This document shows, in pieces, positions 15,830 through 24,965 of a stretch of 64,000 bases of DNA (the stretch's first letter is position 1; the number at the start of each line of letters is the position of its first letter). Source of the stretch: Marinobacter salsuginis (GTDB taxonomy: Bacteria; Pseudomonadota; Gammaproteobacteria; Pseudomonadales; Oleiphilaceae); the NCBI RefSeq assembly GCF_009617755.1, contig NZ_BGZH01000001.1, positions 992,001 to 1,056,000 of the forward strand, given 5' to 3'. The notes under the pieces were generated by a model that worked only from the letters and a program-made list of their open reading frames with translations, ran no database searches and was not told where the DNA came from. The translations under genes were made by a program, and so were the position numbers.

Positions 15830-17074
15830 ATGAAAAACATCACCGTATTGTTAGGATTCTATCTTTTTAGGAGGATTCTTTTGTCCCACCTGTACCTGGC
15901 GATATTGCTTGGCATGACCGTGGCACTCGGGCCCCTGGCACTTGATGCCTACTTGCCTGCGTTTCCGGACATCGCCGATGGTTTAGGCATTGACCACGGG
16001 CATGTGGGGCTGACCCTCAGCGCTTATGTCACCACGCTGGGTCTGGCCCAACTGGTTGGCGGCCCCCTGTCTGACCGATACGGTCGCAAGCCAATCCTTT
16101 TCGGAGGACTGCTGATCTTCATGGCCGGAGCCGTGATGGTGTCTATGGCCGACAGTCTGTCCGACATGGTGTTCTGGCGGATAGCCCAGGGTATTGGTGG
16201 CGCCTTCTGTGCGGTATCGGTTCCTGCCATTGTTCGCGACGAAGTCAGCGGGCAAGACGCCGCAAGGCTTTTTGGCCTGATTGGCCTGATCATGTTCATA
16301 GCCCCGGCAGCGGCTCCCTCGCTGGGGTCACTCATGCTGGCGCTTGGCGAGTGGCAGTGGATCTTTCTCATGCTGGCCGGCTACGCGGCGTTTCTTGTGG
16401 TGGTTCTGCAGGTGGCGCTTTTCCCGAAGCTGAAACCAAGAGCCCCCATCAAGACACCGGTTCGATCCCTGGTGACCAACTATCTGCTCGTGCTCCGGCA
16501 CACAACCACCATGCGGTTCATCGGGATACAGGTCCTCTGTTTCAGCACCATGTTGTTATTTATTACCCATTCCTCGTTCATCTACCAGGAGTGGTACGGT
16601 CTCTCCAACAGCACCTTCGCCATCCTGTTCGCCGCCAACATTGGCTTCATGGCTGGCCTCAATTTGCTCAACCGCCCCCTGCTGAGACGATTTTCCTCAG
16701 TCCAGTTGGTGCGCGCGCAGGTCATCGCCCAATGGCTGGCCCTTGTCGCTCTGGTTGCCAGCGTCCAACTCCAGGGACCGCTCTGGTTGGTCGCAGGTTG
16801 CATCATTGTTGCCATTGGTTGCCAGGGCGGCATCGTGCCCAACAACATGGCCAACGCCATGGAATTCTTTCCGAACCTCAGCGGCACCGCCGCGGCATTG
16901 CTGGGCGCCTCGCAATTTACGATTGCCGGCGCCATCAGCACCCTGTCCTCAATCACGGGGGATCAGACATTGCCCAGCATCGCATTTGCTATGCTTGCCT
17001 GTTCAACGGGTGCTGTTCTTTTGGCACTGGGCGCACCAAGGGCGGTGGCTTTGGCGAAAGAATCCGGCGTGTAA
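15830..17074 (+). CDS. Bcr/CflA-type MFS multidrug transporter
   Basis: Inner-membrane drug:proton antiporter of twelve helices, 414 residues. The helix 1-2 region has LGPLALDAYLPAFPDIADGL (the Bcr/CflA signature, compare the family LSTDMYLPALP), followed by SDRYGRKPILFGG, the MFS motif A loop. The first 19 residues before SHLYLAI may be an overcalled start; the TTG at 15881 is an alternative. It diverges from the BCCT gene across 88 bp. Confidence 0.88.
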   Translation: MKNITVLLGFYLFRRILLSHLYLAILLGMTVALGPLALDAYLPAFPDIADGLGIDHGHVGLTLSAYVTTLGLAQLVGGPLSDRYGRKPILFGGLLIFMAGAVMVSMADSLSDMVFWRIAQGIGGAFCAVSVPAIVRDEVSGQDAARLFGLIGLIMFIAPAAAPSLGSLMLALGEWQWIFLMLAGYAAFLVVVLQVALFPKLKPRAPIKTPVRSLVTNYLLVLRHTTTMRFIGIQVLCFSTMLLFITHSSFIYQEWYGLSNSTFAILFAANIGFMAGLNLLNRPLLRRFSSVQLVRAQVIAQWLALVALVASVQLQGPLWLVAGCIIVAIGCQGGIVPNNMANAMEFFPNLSGTAAALLGASQFTIAGAISTLSSITGDQTLPSIAFAMLACSTGAVLLALGAPRAVALAKESGV

Positions 17075-17181
17075 CACTTTCAGCACAAGGATCGTCTAAA
17101 CAGTTTTCGGGGAGGAATGAACCATCTCCTCCACACAAGACGTACTGCTATAAGCGAACACAACAAAGGACGTGGCCAGAA

Positions 17182-19335
17182 ATGATAATGCCAATACCGG
17201 AAGCAGAATCTCCTACCAGAACACTTGAATCACACGCAGGCCTACTGAGAACACCGAATCTCACAGCCGGGGACGCTGAGGACAAGCGAGACGAAATCGC
17301 TTCCTATTTCACGAATACCTTTGACACCTATACCCGCCTGTTCGAATGCCTGGCCGATGATTCCGGATATTTCCAGAAGTCGATCCCCCTCAGACACCCG
17401 TTGATTTTCTACCTGGGCCACACAGCCACTTTCTTTGTTAACAAACTGGTACTGGCAAAGCTGCTACCCGAGCGCATTGATCCACACATGGAGTCTATTT
17501 TTGCCGTGGGTGTCGATGAGATGAGCTGGGACGATCTGGACGAGGACCATTATGACTGGCCAACCGTGGCCGAAGTGATGGATTACCGGGCCAAAGTCCG
17601 TGCCACGGTTCTCGATTTAGTGGAAACACTGCCGCTCAGCCTGCCGATTAACTGGGAGAGCCCCTGGTGGCCCATCGTCATGGGGGTCGAGCACGAGCGG
17701 ATACACCTGGAGACCTCGTCCGTGCTGATCCGCCAACACGATCTGGCACGGGTCCGCCCCCAGCCAGAATGGGCTCCCATTCGCGAAACCGGTGAAGCGC
17801 CGGAAAATGAGCTGATTACCGTGCCCGCCGGCACAGTCTCCATCGGGAAATCCTACGATGACGCCTGCTACGGCTGGGACAACGAATACGGCGAGCATGA
17901 CGCCGAGGTAGAAGAATTCAGGGCCAGCCAATATCTGGTCAGTAACCAGGAATTCCTTCAGTTCGTCGAGGCCGGCGGCTATCAGGAGGACCGGTTCTGG
18001 AGCGAGGAAGGCTGTGCCTGGCGGCAATTCGCCGAGGCCCGGCACCCAACCTTCTGGCGCTGGCAGAATGGTTGGCATCTCCGCCTGATGACAGAAGAAG
18101 TCGAGATGCCCTGGGACTGGCCCGTAGAAGTCAATTACCACGAGGCCAAAGCCTTTTGCGAGTGGAAAAGGGAACAAACCGGCCAGCCTATCCGCCTGCC
18201 AACGGAGGATGAGTGGTACCGACTTTGTGCGGAGGCTGGGATCGAGGAAGTGGGTCACGACCCTGCCAACGCAAATCTCCACCTGGATCACGGGGCATCA
18301 TCGTGCCCGGTGACCCGGTTCAGGCACGGTAACTGGTTCGACGTTGTTGGCAACGTCTGGCAGTGGACAGAAACGCCCACCTATCCGTTCGATAACTTCA
18401 AAGTTCATCCGCTCTACGATGACTTCACGACACCGACGTTCGACGGGCAGCATAACCTTATCAAGGGCGGTTCGTGGATCTCCTGCGGCAACGAAGCCCG
18501 GCTATCGGCCCGCTACGCCTTCCGCAGACACTTCTTCCAGCACGCGGGGTTCCGCTACATCGCCTCTGAAAGCGAGGCGGTGCAACCCAACGCCTACTAC
18601 GAAAGCGACCGGTTGCTGACTGAGTACGCGGAATTCCATTACGGCGACTCCTGGTTTGGTGTCGAGAATTTCCCGAGAGCCATGGCGGACATTGCTCTGG
18701 AAGCCATGAGGGGCAAGTCGACCGGTAAAGCGCTGGACCTCGGCTGCGCCTGTGGTCGCTCCAGTTTTGAATTGGCGAGAGAGTTCGACCAGGTTGAAGG
18801 TGTCGACTTCTCCGCCAACTTTATCCGTCTGGGTGTGGAGATGGCCGAGCAAGGCTCCATCCGCTACGCGCTTGCAGAGGAAGGCGAACTGGTCAGTTAC
18901 CACACAAGAACCCTCAAAGAGTTGGCACTTGACAAGCACGCGGCGAAAGTCAGTTTTTATCAGGGTGATGCCTGCAATCTCAAACCGCAGTACTCGGACT
19001 ACGATCTTGTTCTGGCGGCCAACCTGATCGACAGGCTTTATAAGCCCAGACGTTTTCTGGACAGCATTCACGAACGGATCAACGACGGTGGTTTGCTGGT
19101 TATCGCCTCGCCCTACACTTGGCTGGAAGAGCACACCCCAAAGGAAGAGTGGATCGGCGGTTTCAAAAAGGACGGTGAGAATCACACCACCCTGGATGGC
19201 TTGAAAGATCACCTCTCCAAGCACTTCCGGTTAGTCAATGAGCCGAGAAAAGTTCCGTTCGTGATTCGCGAAACCCAGCACAAGTTCCAGCATACCCTGT
19301 CGGAAGTAACTATTTGGGAGCGGTTGCCGCGCTGA
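17182..19335 (+). CDS. ovoA: Ovothiol synthase OvoA (5-histidylcysteine sulfoxide synthase / methyltransferase)
   Basis: Non-haem iron enzyme that joins cysteine to histidine at C5, the first step of ovothiol synthesis, with a C-terminal methyltransferase for N1 of the imidazole. 717 residues from ATG 17182; the frame is open much further upstream but that part overlaps the MFS gene. The DinB-like iron domain holds H171, H175 and E177 in the HX3HXE motif EHERIHLE. The FGE/EgtB-like domain (about residues 200-470) has PVEVNYHEAKAFCEWK and GGSWISCGNEARLSARYAFR. The methyltransferase follows with ALDLGCACGRSSFELA. No OvoB lyase gene is in the window. Confidence 0.95.
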   Translation: MIMPIPEAESPTRTLESHAGLLRTPNLTAGDAEDKRDEIASYFTNTFDTYTRLFECLADDSGYFQKSIPLRHPLIFYLGHTATFFVNKLVLAKLLPERIDPHMESIFAVGVDEMSWDDLDEDHYDWPTVAEVMDYRAKVRATVLDLVETLPLSLPINWESPWWPIVMGVEHERIHLETSSVLIRQHDLARVRPQPEWAPIRETGEAPENELITVPAGTVSIGKSYDDACYGWDNEYGEHDAEVEEFRASQYLVSNQEFLQFVEAGGYQEDRFWSEEGCAWRQFAEARHPTFWRWQNGWHLRLMTEEVEMPWDWPVEVNYHEAKAFCEWKREQTGQPIRLPTEDEWYRLCAEAGIEEVGHDPANANLHLDHGASSCPVTRFRHGNWFDVVGNVWQWTETPTYPFDNFKVHPLYDDFTTPTFDGQHNLIKGGSWISCGNEARLSARYAFRRHFFQHAGFRYIASESEAVQPNAYYESDRLLTEYAEFHYGDSWFGVENFPRAMADIALEAMRGKSTGKALDLGCACGRSSFELAREFDQVEGVDFSANFIRLGVEMAEQGSIRYALAEEGELVSYHTRTLKELALDKHAAKVSFYQGDACNLKPQYSDYDLVLAANLIDRLYKPRRFLDSIHERINDGGLLVIASPYTWLEEHTPKEEWIGGFKKDGENHTTLDGLKDHLSKHFRLVNEPRKVPFVIRETQHKFQHTLSEVTIWERLPR

Positions 19336-19607
19336 TCAGCGCGGTGATCCCCTCACTGATCGCCTTGTGGTCCACCAACTGATCGAACCAGTTGGTGGCT
19401 ACTTGACCGCTCGCCAGGCACAACAGCCTCCCCAGCACGATGTCTCTGTAAACGTTATCGCCATCCAGGTTGGTGTTCATGCGAAGCGCCAAAAGCGGTA
19501 TTTTTGTCGCGGGGACTGGTTTATCTTAATCATAGGAAACAACGTTCCTATTACGTTCATCACGCAGAAACAGAGCTGCTCTGGCTCGGTAATCGGAGAA
19601 CAATGCA

Positions 19608-20546
19608 TTGAGTGACAACCCCGCTGGACTGGTTGAAGATAGCTCCGTTTACAGAACCTTATTGGAGTCAACCAAAGCGATTCCCTGGAAAATCAACTGG
19701 CGAACCATGCGATTCGAGTACATAGGGCCCCAGATTGAAGCCCTGCTCGGCTGGCCCCAGGACAGCTGGCTGACCGTAGACGACTGGGCCACCCGCATGC
19801 ACCCCGAGGATCGGGAGCGGGTCGTCAATTTCTGCGTATCGCAATCCGAGGCCGGAGTCGATCATGAGGCGGACTATCGGGCCCTCACCGAACGAGGAGA
19901 ATACGTCTGGTTGCGGGATGTGGTGCATGTACTGCGTGACGATAACGGTGATGTCGAGGCTCTTATCGGCTTTATGTTCGACATCAGCGAGCGCAAGAAA
20001 ACCGAAGACGAATTGGTCGCTCTGCAGAAGAAACTGGAAGAGTACTCTTACAAGGATGGACTCACCGGCGTCGCAAACCGCCGAATGTTTGATACCGTCA
20101 TGAACGAGAACTGGAACGACGCCATCCGACACCAGTCTTCTCTGTCAGTCATACTGCTGGATATCGACAATTTCAAAGCGTACAACGATCTTAACGGCCA
20201 TTTGCAGGGTGATGAGTGTCTCAAACGAATCGCCACGATACTGGAGAACGCGGCCCAACGTCCCCGCGACTTCGTGGCAAGGTTCGGCGGTGAGGAATTC
20301 GTGATCGTCTTGCCCGAAACGGACACGCCAGCTGCCACCAGAGTGGCTGAACGTTGCCGTCAGTTGCTTCGTGAGGAACAACTTCCCCGGGGAGACAGCC
20401 CGCAGAGTAAAAAGGTTACGATGAGCATGGGAATAGGCACTGTGATTCCCTCACGCGACGACCGCATCGCCGATTTCCTGGATCTGGTCGACCAGCGACT
20501 TTATAAAGCGAAGCGGGACGGCCGTAATCGAATTGTCTTCGATTAG
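19608..20546 (+). CDS. PAS-GGDEF diguanylate cyclase (TTG start)
   Basis: Cytoplasmic c-di-GMP synthase of 312 residues. The N-terminal PAS domain covers about residues 15-130 (FEYIGPQIEALLGWPQDSWL, ending IGFMFDISERKKTE, a PAC motif). The GGDEF domain follows with DGLTGVANRRMFD and the active site RFGGEEFVIVLPETD. The inhibitory I-site RPRD lies five residues before GGEEF, so product inhibition is expected. The start is TTG, eight bases after GGAGA; an ATG in another frame overlaps it. It has no transmembrane segments. Confidence 0.92.
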   Translation: MSDNPAGLVEDSSVYRTLLESTKAIPWKINWRTMRFEYIGPQIEALLGWPQDSWLTVDDWATRMHPEDRERVVNFCVSQSEAGVDHEADYRALTERGEYVWLRDVVHVLRDDNGDVEALIGFMFDISERKKTEDELVALQKKLEEYSYKDGLTGVANRRMFDTVMNENWNDAIRHQSSLSVILLDIDNFKAYNDLNGHLQGDECLKRIATILENAAQRPRDFVARFGGEEFVIVLPETDTPAATRVAERCRQLLREEQLPRGDSPQSKKVTMSMGIGTVIPSRDDRIADFLDLVDQRLYKAKRDGRNRIVFD

Positions 20547-20550
20547 AATA

Positions 20551-20580
20551 GAAAAGGCCGCGCAGTAATCTGAGCGGCCT
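20551..20580 (-). terminator. Rho-independent terminator of the pseudoazurin gene
   Basis: Stem AGGCCGC (20555-20561) pairs with GCGGCCT (20574-20580) around a 12-base loop. On the minus strand it is followed by TTTTCTATT, a proper U-tract. It sits 14 bases after the pseudoazurin stop and could work weakly for the convergent GGDEF gene as well. Confidence 0.8.
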
Positions 20581-20594
20581 CTATCCCGATTAGT

Positions 20595-21044
20595 TTACTT
20601 CTGGACTTGCTCAAAGTAACCGGTCAGGCGGTCCTTATTCGTTGCAGCGGCTGCAGTGAGCTTATCCACGGCGGCTTTCGCAGAGTCGTAATTGACCGCT
20701 TCGCCTACCTGAATCACACCGGCCATGTTCAACGCGGCGTGGGGCGTGCATTTATAAACGTATACGCCCTCTTCGTTCAGGGTCACCGTGATGCCCTCAT
20801 TCATGGCTCCCTGCCAACCTACAGCACCCTCAGGCACCTCTACGGACACTGAGTTGTGGGCTGGATCGACAAGGACAAATTTGACGGTATCGCCAGGCTC
20901 GGCCTTAACAAATCCCGGTTCAAAGACCATGGCACCGTCAGCGCCGGAGTTCTTCATTTCAACGACGTGTTCGGCCGCCATTGCAACGCCAGAAATAAAA
21001 GAGAGTGCAACTGCAGCAAAGGTGTGTTTCAGCGTTAATTTCAT
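20595..21044 (-). CDS. Pseudoazurin (type 1 copper protein)
   Basis: Periplasmic blue copper electron carrier, 149 residues, used for example as electron donor to copper nitrite reductase or other reductases. A signal peptide ends AMA before AEHVVEMKNSG. The copper ligands are visible: H in DPAHNSVSVE, then C, H and M in YKCTPHAALNM. Length matches the family. No nitrite or nitrous oxide reductase gene is in this window, so its partner is elsewhere. It is monocistronic, with its own terminator. Confidence 0.93.
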   Translation of the reverse strand: MKLTLKHTFAAVALSFISGVAMAAEHVVEMKNSGADGAMVFEPGFVKAEPGDTVKFVLVDPAHNSVSVEVPEGAVGWQGAMNEGITVTLNEEGVYVYKCTPHAALNMAGVIQVGEAVNYDSAKAAVDKLTAAAATNKDRLTGYFEQVQK

Positions 21045-21349
21045 AGTGACTTCACCTCATTGGTTGGTCATTTAAAGCAATAAAAACTACGCGGCCCATC
21101 CACATCAGGATCCCTTTCGACTCTAAGGGCATATCCTTATGGGAATGCCCCCCCTGGTTCGCCAAGGCTCGGCCCTGAGAACCAATGAGGGCCTGTTTCG
21201 TACAAATTGGCATCATGTCTTCGGATATTGAATGATGGCGGAACCAAAGATCGACGGCATACACTGCAAGAGCAAGCTCGCTCCTTTGTGCAACAGCAGA
21301 TCCTGAACGGAGATCGGGAATCGGCGAGCCATTAAGCTAAAAGGGGTTT
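21045..21349. promoter_or_regulatory. Intergenic region between pseudoazurin and glycosylase genes
   Basis: 305 bp without a supportable gene. It must carry the divergent promoters for pseudoazurin and the glycosylase operon. I looked for an FNR/ANR box (TTGAT-N4-ATCAA) and saw none. Confidence 0.4.
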
Positions 21350-21979
21350 ATGCAACAAAAGACAATTACTGACGAAACCTTGAGAATGGGCGTTGACGTT
21401 CTGGCCGAGAGAGATTCCGATTTATACAGGATCCGGGACCGGCTTGGGTACCCGCCACTCTGGGCTCGAGAGCCGGGGTTTGCCTCACTGGTGCATATCA
21501 TTCTGGAACAACAGGTCTCGATCAAAGCCGCAGCCACCATGTTTCAGCGGCTCGCGTCGCATCTAGGATCGGTAACCCCGGAATTGGTCCAAAAGGCTGG
21601 CGAGTCTGAGCTGAGGCAAGTCGGGCTTACACGGCAAAAAGCCCGGTACTGCGTCGAGCTCGCCAATCGGGTTGCCAGCGGTGCGCTGGAACTCTCAAAG
21701 CTTGACAGCCTTGACGATGCGCAGGGCCGAAGCCACCTTTTGGATATACCGGGTCTCGGGCCCTGGACCGTCGACGTCTATTACATGATGGCGCTCCGGC
21801 GAGCGAATGTCTGGCCTCAGGGAGACCTGGCTCTGGCATCCGCGCTACAGGACATCAAACAGCTGGAGGCCCGGCCAACCAGAGATGAACAACTTGTTTT
21901 TGCGGAACAATGGAAGCCGTGGCGAGCCGTAGCCGCTCGTATGCTTTGGATGCATTACCTGGACGCACGAGGTCAATGA
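21350..21979 (+). CDS. DNA-3-methyladenine glycosylase (HhH-GPD, AlkA-like)
   Basis: Base-excision repair glycosylase for alkylated purines, 209 residues. The helix-hairpin-helix and catalytic segment read DIPGLGPWTVDVYYMMAL, then ANVWPQGDLALASAL, with the likely catalytic D159. The first half has IILEQQVSIKAAATMFQRL, the conserved helix that lines the pocket. There are no iron-sulfur cysteines, so it is not of the Nth/MutY type. It lacks the N-terminal domain of E. coli AlkA and matches the shorter bacterial AlkA/yeast MAG form. The next gene starts 10 bp downstream. Confidence 0.9.
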   Translation: MQQKTITDETLRMGVDVLAERDSDLYRIRDRLGYPPLWAREPGFASLVHIILEQQVSIKAAATMFQRLASHLGSVTPELVQKAGESELRQVGLTRQKARYCVELANRVASGALELSKLDSLDDAQGRSHLLDIPGLGPWTVDVYYMMALRRANVWPQGDLALASALQDIKQLEARPTRDEQLVFAEQWKPWRAVAARMLWMHYLDARGQ

Positions 21980-21989
21980 AGGAGGCAGC

Positions 21990-22481
21990 GTGATCTACGA
22001 AACCGAAATGAAACACCTGGCCCGCTGTGTGGAGTTAGCCTCAATGGCAGTGGACAGCGGAAACCCGCCTTTTGGCTCCGTGCTGGTGGATGAAACCGGT
22101 GCCGTCAGGTACGAGGGACATAACGAAACTGCAGGTGGGGACGAGACCAGACACCCCGAATTCGAGATAGCCCGCTGGGCGGCTGCCAACATGACCCCGG
22201 ATGAGCGAGCCGCCTCCACAGTGTATACCTCTGGAGAGCACTGCCCGATGTGCGCGGCTGCACACGGTTGGGTTGGCCTTGGGCGAATCGTTTATGCAAG
22301 CTCGTCGGAGCAGCTTTCAGCCTGGCTGGACGAACTGCACGTGGCGCCACCGCCCGTGGCAACCCTTCCGATTAATCAGGTGGTTCCAGGTGTTCCCACC
22401 GAGGGTCCCTTCCCCACCCTTGCTGACGCTCTGCGAGAGCTTCACGAGCGCTACGCTTTGGCCGATCGGAACAAAACGTAA
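21990..22481 (+). CDS. Nucleoside/cytidine-type deaminase (GTG start)
   Basis: Zinc-dependent deaminase of the cytidine/guanine deaminase superfamily, 163 residues. It starts at GTG 21990 after AAGGAGG. Zinc site: H55 and E57 in RHPEFE (HPE instead of the usual HAE) and C85, C88 in HCPMC. NPPFGSVLVD is the substrate-side motif. The variant proline next to the catalytic glutamate is unusual but still leaves both key residues. It probably acts on a purine or pyrimidine base in the cytoplasm. It is in an operon with the glycosylase gene and its end overlaps the convergent EamA gene by 31 bp. Confidence 0.85.
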   Translation: MIYETEMKHLARCVELASMAVDSGNPPFGSVLVDETGAVRYEGHNETAGGDETRHPEFEIARWAAANMTPDERAASTVYTSGEHCPMCAAAHGWVGLGRIVYASSSEQLSAWLDELHVAPPPVATLPINQVVPGVPTEGPFPTLADALRELHERYALADRNKT

Positions 22482-23317
22482 TTTCCCAGCAGTGCCAGCG
22501 TGGCACCCAGTACCGCCGTTGTTGTCCACTCAAAGCCCTCGAGCCAGGTCGAAACGCTCAGGGCAACCACGGGGAAAAGCACCGTCGCGTAGCCGGCCTT
22601 GTCGGCACCGAGCGTCTGAATCACCGTGATGTAGCAATAAAACGCGATGATTGAGCCGGGAACGGCCAGAAAGACGGTTGCGCCCCAGAAAGTCGCCGAG
22701 GTGGGGACTACCCACTCAACACCCTGCAACAGGCACCAGATGCCAAGAATCACCGCGCCGTAAACCATGGCCCATGCGTTGGCCAGGAACAGCGGCACCT
22801 GTGACATCCGCACCTTGATGCTGACCAGGTTACCCATGGAGAACCAGAAAGTTCCTGCAATGGCGAACAAAATGCTGGTGGCGGTGGCGTTACCCAGCTG
22901 CAAATCGTGCCAGAACAGCAGGGCCACACCGGTGATCCCCAGAGAGATTGCCGGATACAGCCGAGCGGTGGGCCTCAATCGCAACCAGAGCCAGCCATTC
23001 AGGGCATTAAACAGCGCGGCCAGGGAAAATACCACCGCCAGCAGACCGCTTGTCATCGATTCTGCCGCACGATAGATCAGAAGGAAGTTGATGCTGTACA
23101 GGGTCGCTCCCTGCAGTACCAGCCAGCCGTGCTGTGTCAGGGTAAGCCTCTCCAATCTGCGCGCGATGGCAAGAACCACCAGTGTCACCACAGAGGCCAT
23201 AACGAACCGGTAAAACACGGAGATATCGACAGGGGCTGCTTCAACCTGCAGCCGAATCGCTGTCCAGGTCAGCCCCCAGATCAGTACCGTCAAACCATAG
23301 TGAGCAGAGATGGGCAT
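22451..23317 (-). CDS. EamA/DMT-family transporter
   Basis: Ten-helix inner-membrane exporter of the drug/metabolite transporter family, 288 residues, built of two EamA repeats. Features seen: GLTWTAIRLQVEAAPVDIS near the N terminus, LLAVVFSLAALFNALNGWLW in the first repeat and GADKAGYATVLFPVVALSVS in the second. The substrate is unknown. The 5' end overlaps the preceding hypothetical gene on the same strand by 28 bp, which suggests translational coupling. Confidence 0.88.
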   Translation of the reverse strand: MPISAHYGLTVLIWGLTWTAIRLQVEAAPVDISVFYRFVMASVVTLVVLAIARRLERLTLTQHGWLVLQGATLYSINFLLIYRAAESMTSGLLAVVFSLAALFNALNGWLWLRLRPTARLYPAISLGITGVALLFWHDLQLGNATATSILFAIAGTFWFSMGNLVSIKVRMSQVPLFLANAWAMVYGAVILGIWCLLQGVEWVVPTSATFWGATVFLAVPGSIIAFYCYITVIQTLGADKAGYATVLFPVVALSVSTWLEGFEWTTTAVLGATLALLGNYVLFRSAKA

Positions 23318-23730
23318 GCAATTGGGATCCTGTAACTATCGGGAAGAACCGTTGGCTGGTTCACGATTCCTGATCGGGGCACCAGACACGCCATGGCCGT
23401 GAGCGAAACATCCCGGAATACCGCCTCCGAGGCAACAACACTCGGGAATCTATCGTAAAGCATCCGCCGACACGTAGAGGTTCGAGCTTCGGCTTTTTCG
23501 ACGCAATCAGACTGGGCCGTCGCGCCACTACCCTCGCCCGTAACATCCGAGCAGAAGTCCGGAATCTGCCCGAAAATCCAGTCGACTGCAGCACTGAGTT
23601 CAACGGGATTGACCTGCAAGTTGGAAAGGCGGCTTGCGTCGATGGGGTCGGGCTGTTCGCGGGTCTGGTCCCAGAGAACAAACAGCAGGGCGGCAGATAC
23701 CAGTACAACAGTCACCTTTGGAAACTTCAT
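23290..23730 (-). CDS. Hypothetical secreted or membrane-anchored protein
   Basis: 146 residues from the ATG at 23730, which opens with a hydrophobic segment (MKFPKVTVVLVSAALLFVLW), either an uncleaved anchor or a signal peptide. A start 13 residues earlier is possible. Four to five cysteines (FCSDVTGEG, SDCVEKAE, STCRRMLYDR, MACLVPRSG) suggest a disulfide-bonded periplasmic domain. No family is recognised. It overlaps the EamA gene and likely forms a two-gene unit with it. Confidence 0.65.
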   Translation of the reverse strand: MKFPKVTVVLVSAALLFVLWDQTREQPDPIDASRLSNLQVNPVELSAAVDWIFGQIPDFCSDVTGEGSGATAQSDCVEKAEARTSTCRRMLYDRFPSVVASEAVFRDVSLTAMACLVPRSGIVNQPTVLPDSYRIPIACPSLLTMV

Positions 23731-23851
23731 AGGGGCCTTTTTAATCCGGTGAATCAGATCGCCGATCATAAACGCTCAGGCATGTTCTGTCCTGGTTTCC
23801 GATCCTGCCGGGGACTCAATGAGGCCAAGAACCCAGCAGGCCATCCCAATG

Positions 23852-23874
23852 GCGCCGGCCTGATTGGCCGGCGC
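23852..23874 (-). terminator. Hairpin downstream of the zinc peptidase gene
   Basis: Perfect nine-base stem GCGCCGGCC / GGCCGGCGC with the loop TGATT, 9 bp after the peptidase stop. No strong U-tract follows on the minus strand, so it is a terminator or an mRNA-stabilising hairpin. Confidence 0.5.
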
Positions 23875-23883
23875 AAACTCTCA

Positions 23884-24849
23884 CTAGAGGCCCTGGGCGC
23901 CCCGGCGCAACCAGTCGTGCACGAACGCGAGTTTGCGTTGCGCCGTTTCTGACAACACAAACGGATACAGGTCAGAAAGGCCCATGGAGCGGTTCACATG
24001 GTTGACCCGAATGGCCAGCGACGCCGCGACGTTAATCAGCATGGCTGTGTCGGGCTCGGCGTAAGGATCCCAGCCCTGTCTGGGCACTTCCGGCGATGTC
24101 AGCCCCGATGACACCAGGCTGTCGGTGATGTCTGTCAGGTGGAGCAGGTGCGCGGCAGTCTCTGCCCAGTCCTCATGAGGATGTGCCGAGGCGTAACTGG
24201 TCAGGTAGAACAGCCTCCAGTCCTCTGGCGGACCGTTATGATAGTGATGCTCAAGGGCCGCCGGATAATCGGCGCGCTCATCACCAAACATTTCCCGGAA
24301 CGCATCCAGAAAATCTTCCCGCAAACTCAGACGCCACCAGAGCATATGAGCGATCTCATGGCGCATATGGCCAACCATGGTGCGGTAGGGTTCATCGAGG
24401 GCTTGTCGTCGGGTGGTACGAACCACCGGATCCGCCTCTGCAACACTGATGGTAACCACACCATTGGCGTGCCCCATGGCAACAGGAGTCAGTCCTTCCG
24501 CCAACATATGAAAAACCGGGCGGGTGCCCGGATCTTCCGGGCGAAACCAGTGCCAGCGCCCGAGGTTATCCAGCACCCACCGCTTCGCAGCCTCAGTCTC
24601 GGCCCAGTTCGGCATGGCATTGGGAATGTTCGGGTCCGGCGCCAGCGCCGTCATCGCGCACGACCTGCAGAAAGCCCCTTTCTCAGGCGCAATCCAGTTG
24701 CAGCCGATAATGTCCCGATTCACGCAGAAAGGCGGCATGGGGACGAATGCCCTGGCCTGTGGATCGTAAGCGACCGGCGTGCCCTCGGCAGTGGTGAGAT
24801 TGTCAAACCACAGATTTCCGGAACCAACCGGGTTGGAGAAAACCTTCAT
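23884..24849 (-). CDS. Putative zinc-binding metallopeptidase with N-terminal zinc ribbon
   Basis: 321-residue cytoplasmic protein, peptidase-Mx-like. The N-terminal part has four cysteines of a zinc ribbon: C42, C50 (IIGCNW), C61 and C64 (FCRSC). The catalytic motif HEIAH (H164, E165, H168) follows in GHMRHEIAHMLWW, with a candidate third ligand in HEDWAETAAH. Biochemical role of the family is poorly known. It has its own hairpin at the 3' end and does not overlap its neighbours. Confidence 0.85.
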   Translation of the reverse strand: MKVFSNPVGSGNLWFDNLTTAEGTPVAYDPQARAFVPMPPFCVNRDIIGCNWIAPEKGAFCRSCAMTALAPDPNIPNAMPNWAETEAAKRWVLDNLGRWHWFRPEDPGTRPVFHMLAEGLTPVAMGHANGVVTISVAEADPVVRTTRRQALDEPYRTMVGHMRHEIAHMLWWRLSLREDFLDAFREMFGDERADYPAALEHHYHNGPPEDWRLFYLTSYASAHPHEDWAETAAHLLHLTDITDSLVSSGLTSPEVPRQGWDPYAEPDTAMLINVAASLAIRVNHVNRSMGLSDLYPFVLSETAQRKLAFVHDWLRRGAQGL

Positions 24850-24965
24850 AGAGCTGGTGCTCCTTTTATACGGCAGTTTGCTCGAGAATGTGTCGCCGTT
24901 CTCCCGAACCTATACCCTATAGCCAAGGAACACCAGCCAGAGAGGCCAATCGGCCCAGCCAAACC

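Noticed and set aside
16351-17181. N-terminal extension of the OvoA frame over the MFS gene
   Set aside because: The extension overlaps the Bcr/CflA gene in another frame and does not look like protein; the ATG at 17182 gives the normal OvoA length.
19310-19492. 60-residue minus-strand frame after ovoA
   Set aside because: It has a plausible composition but overlaps the ovoA end, has no clear ribosome site and resembles no known protein.
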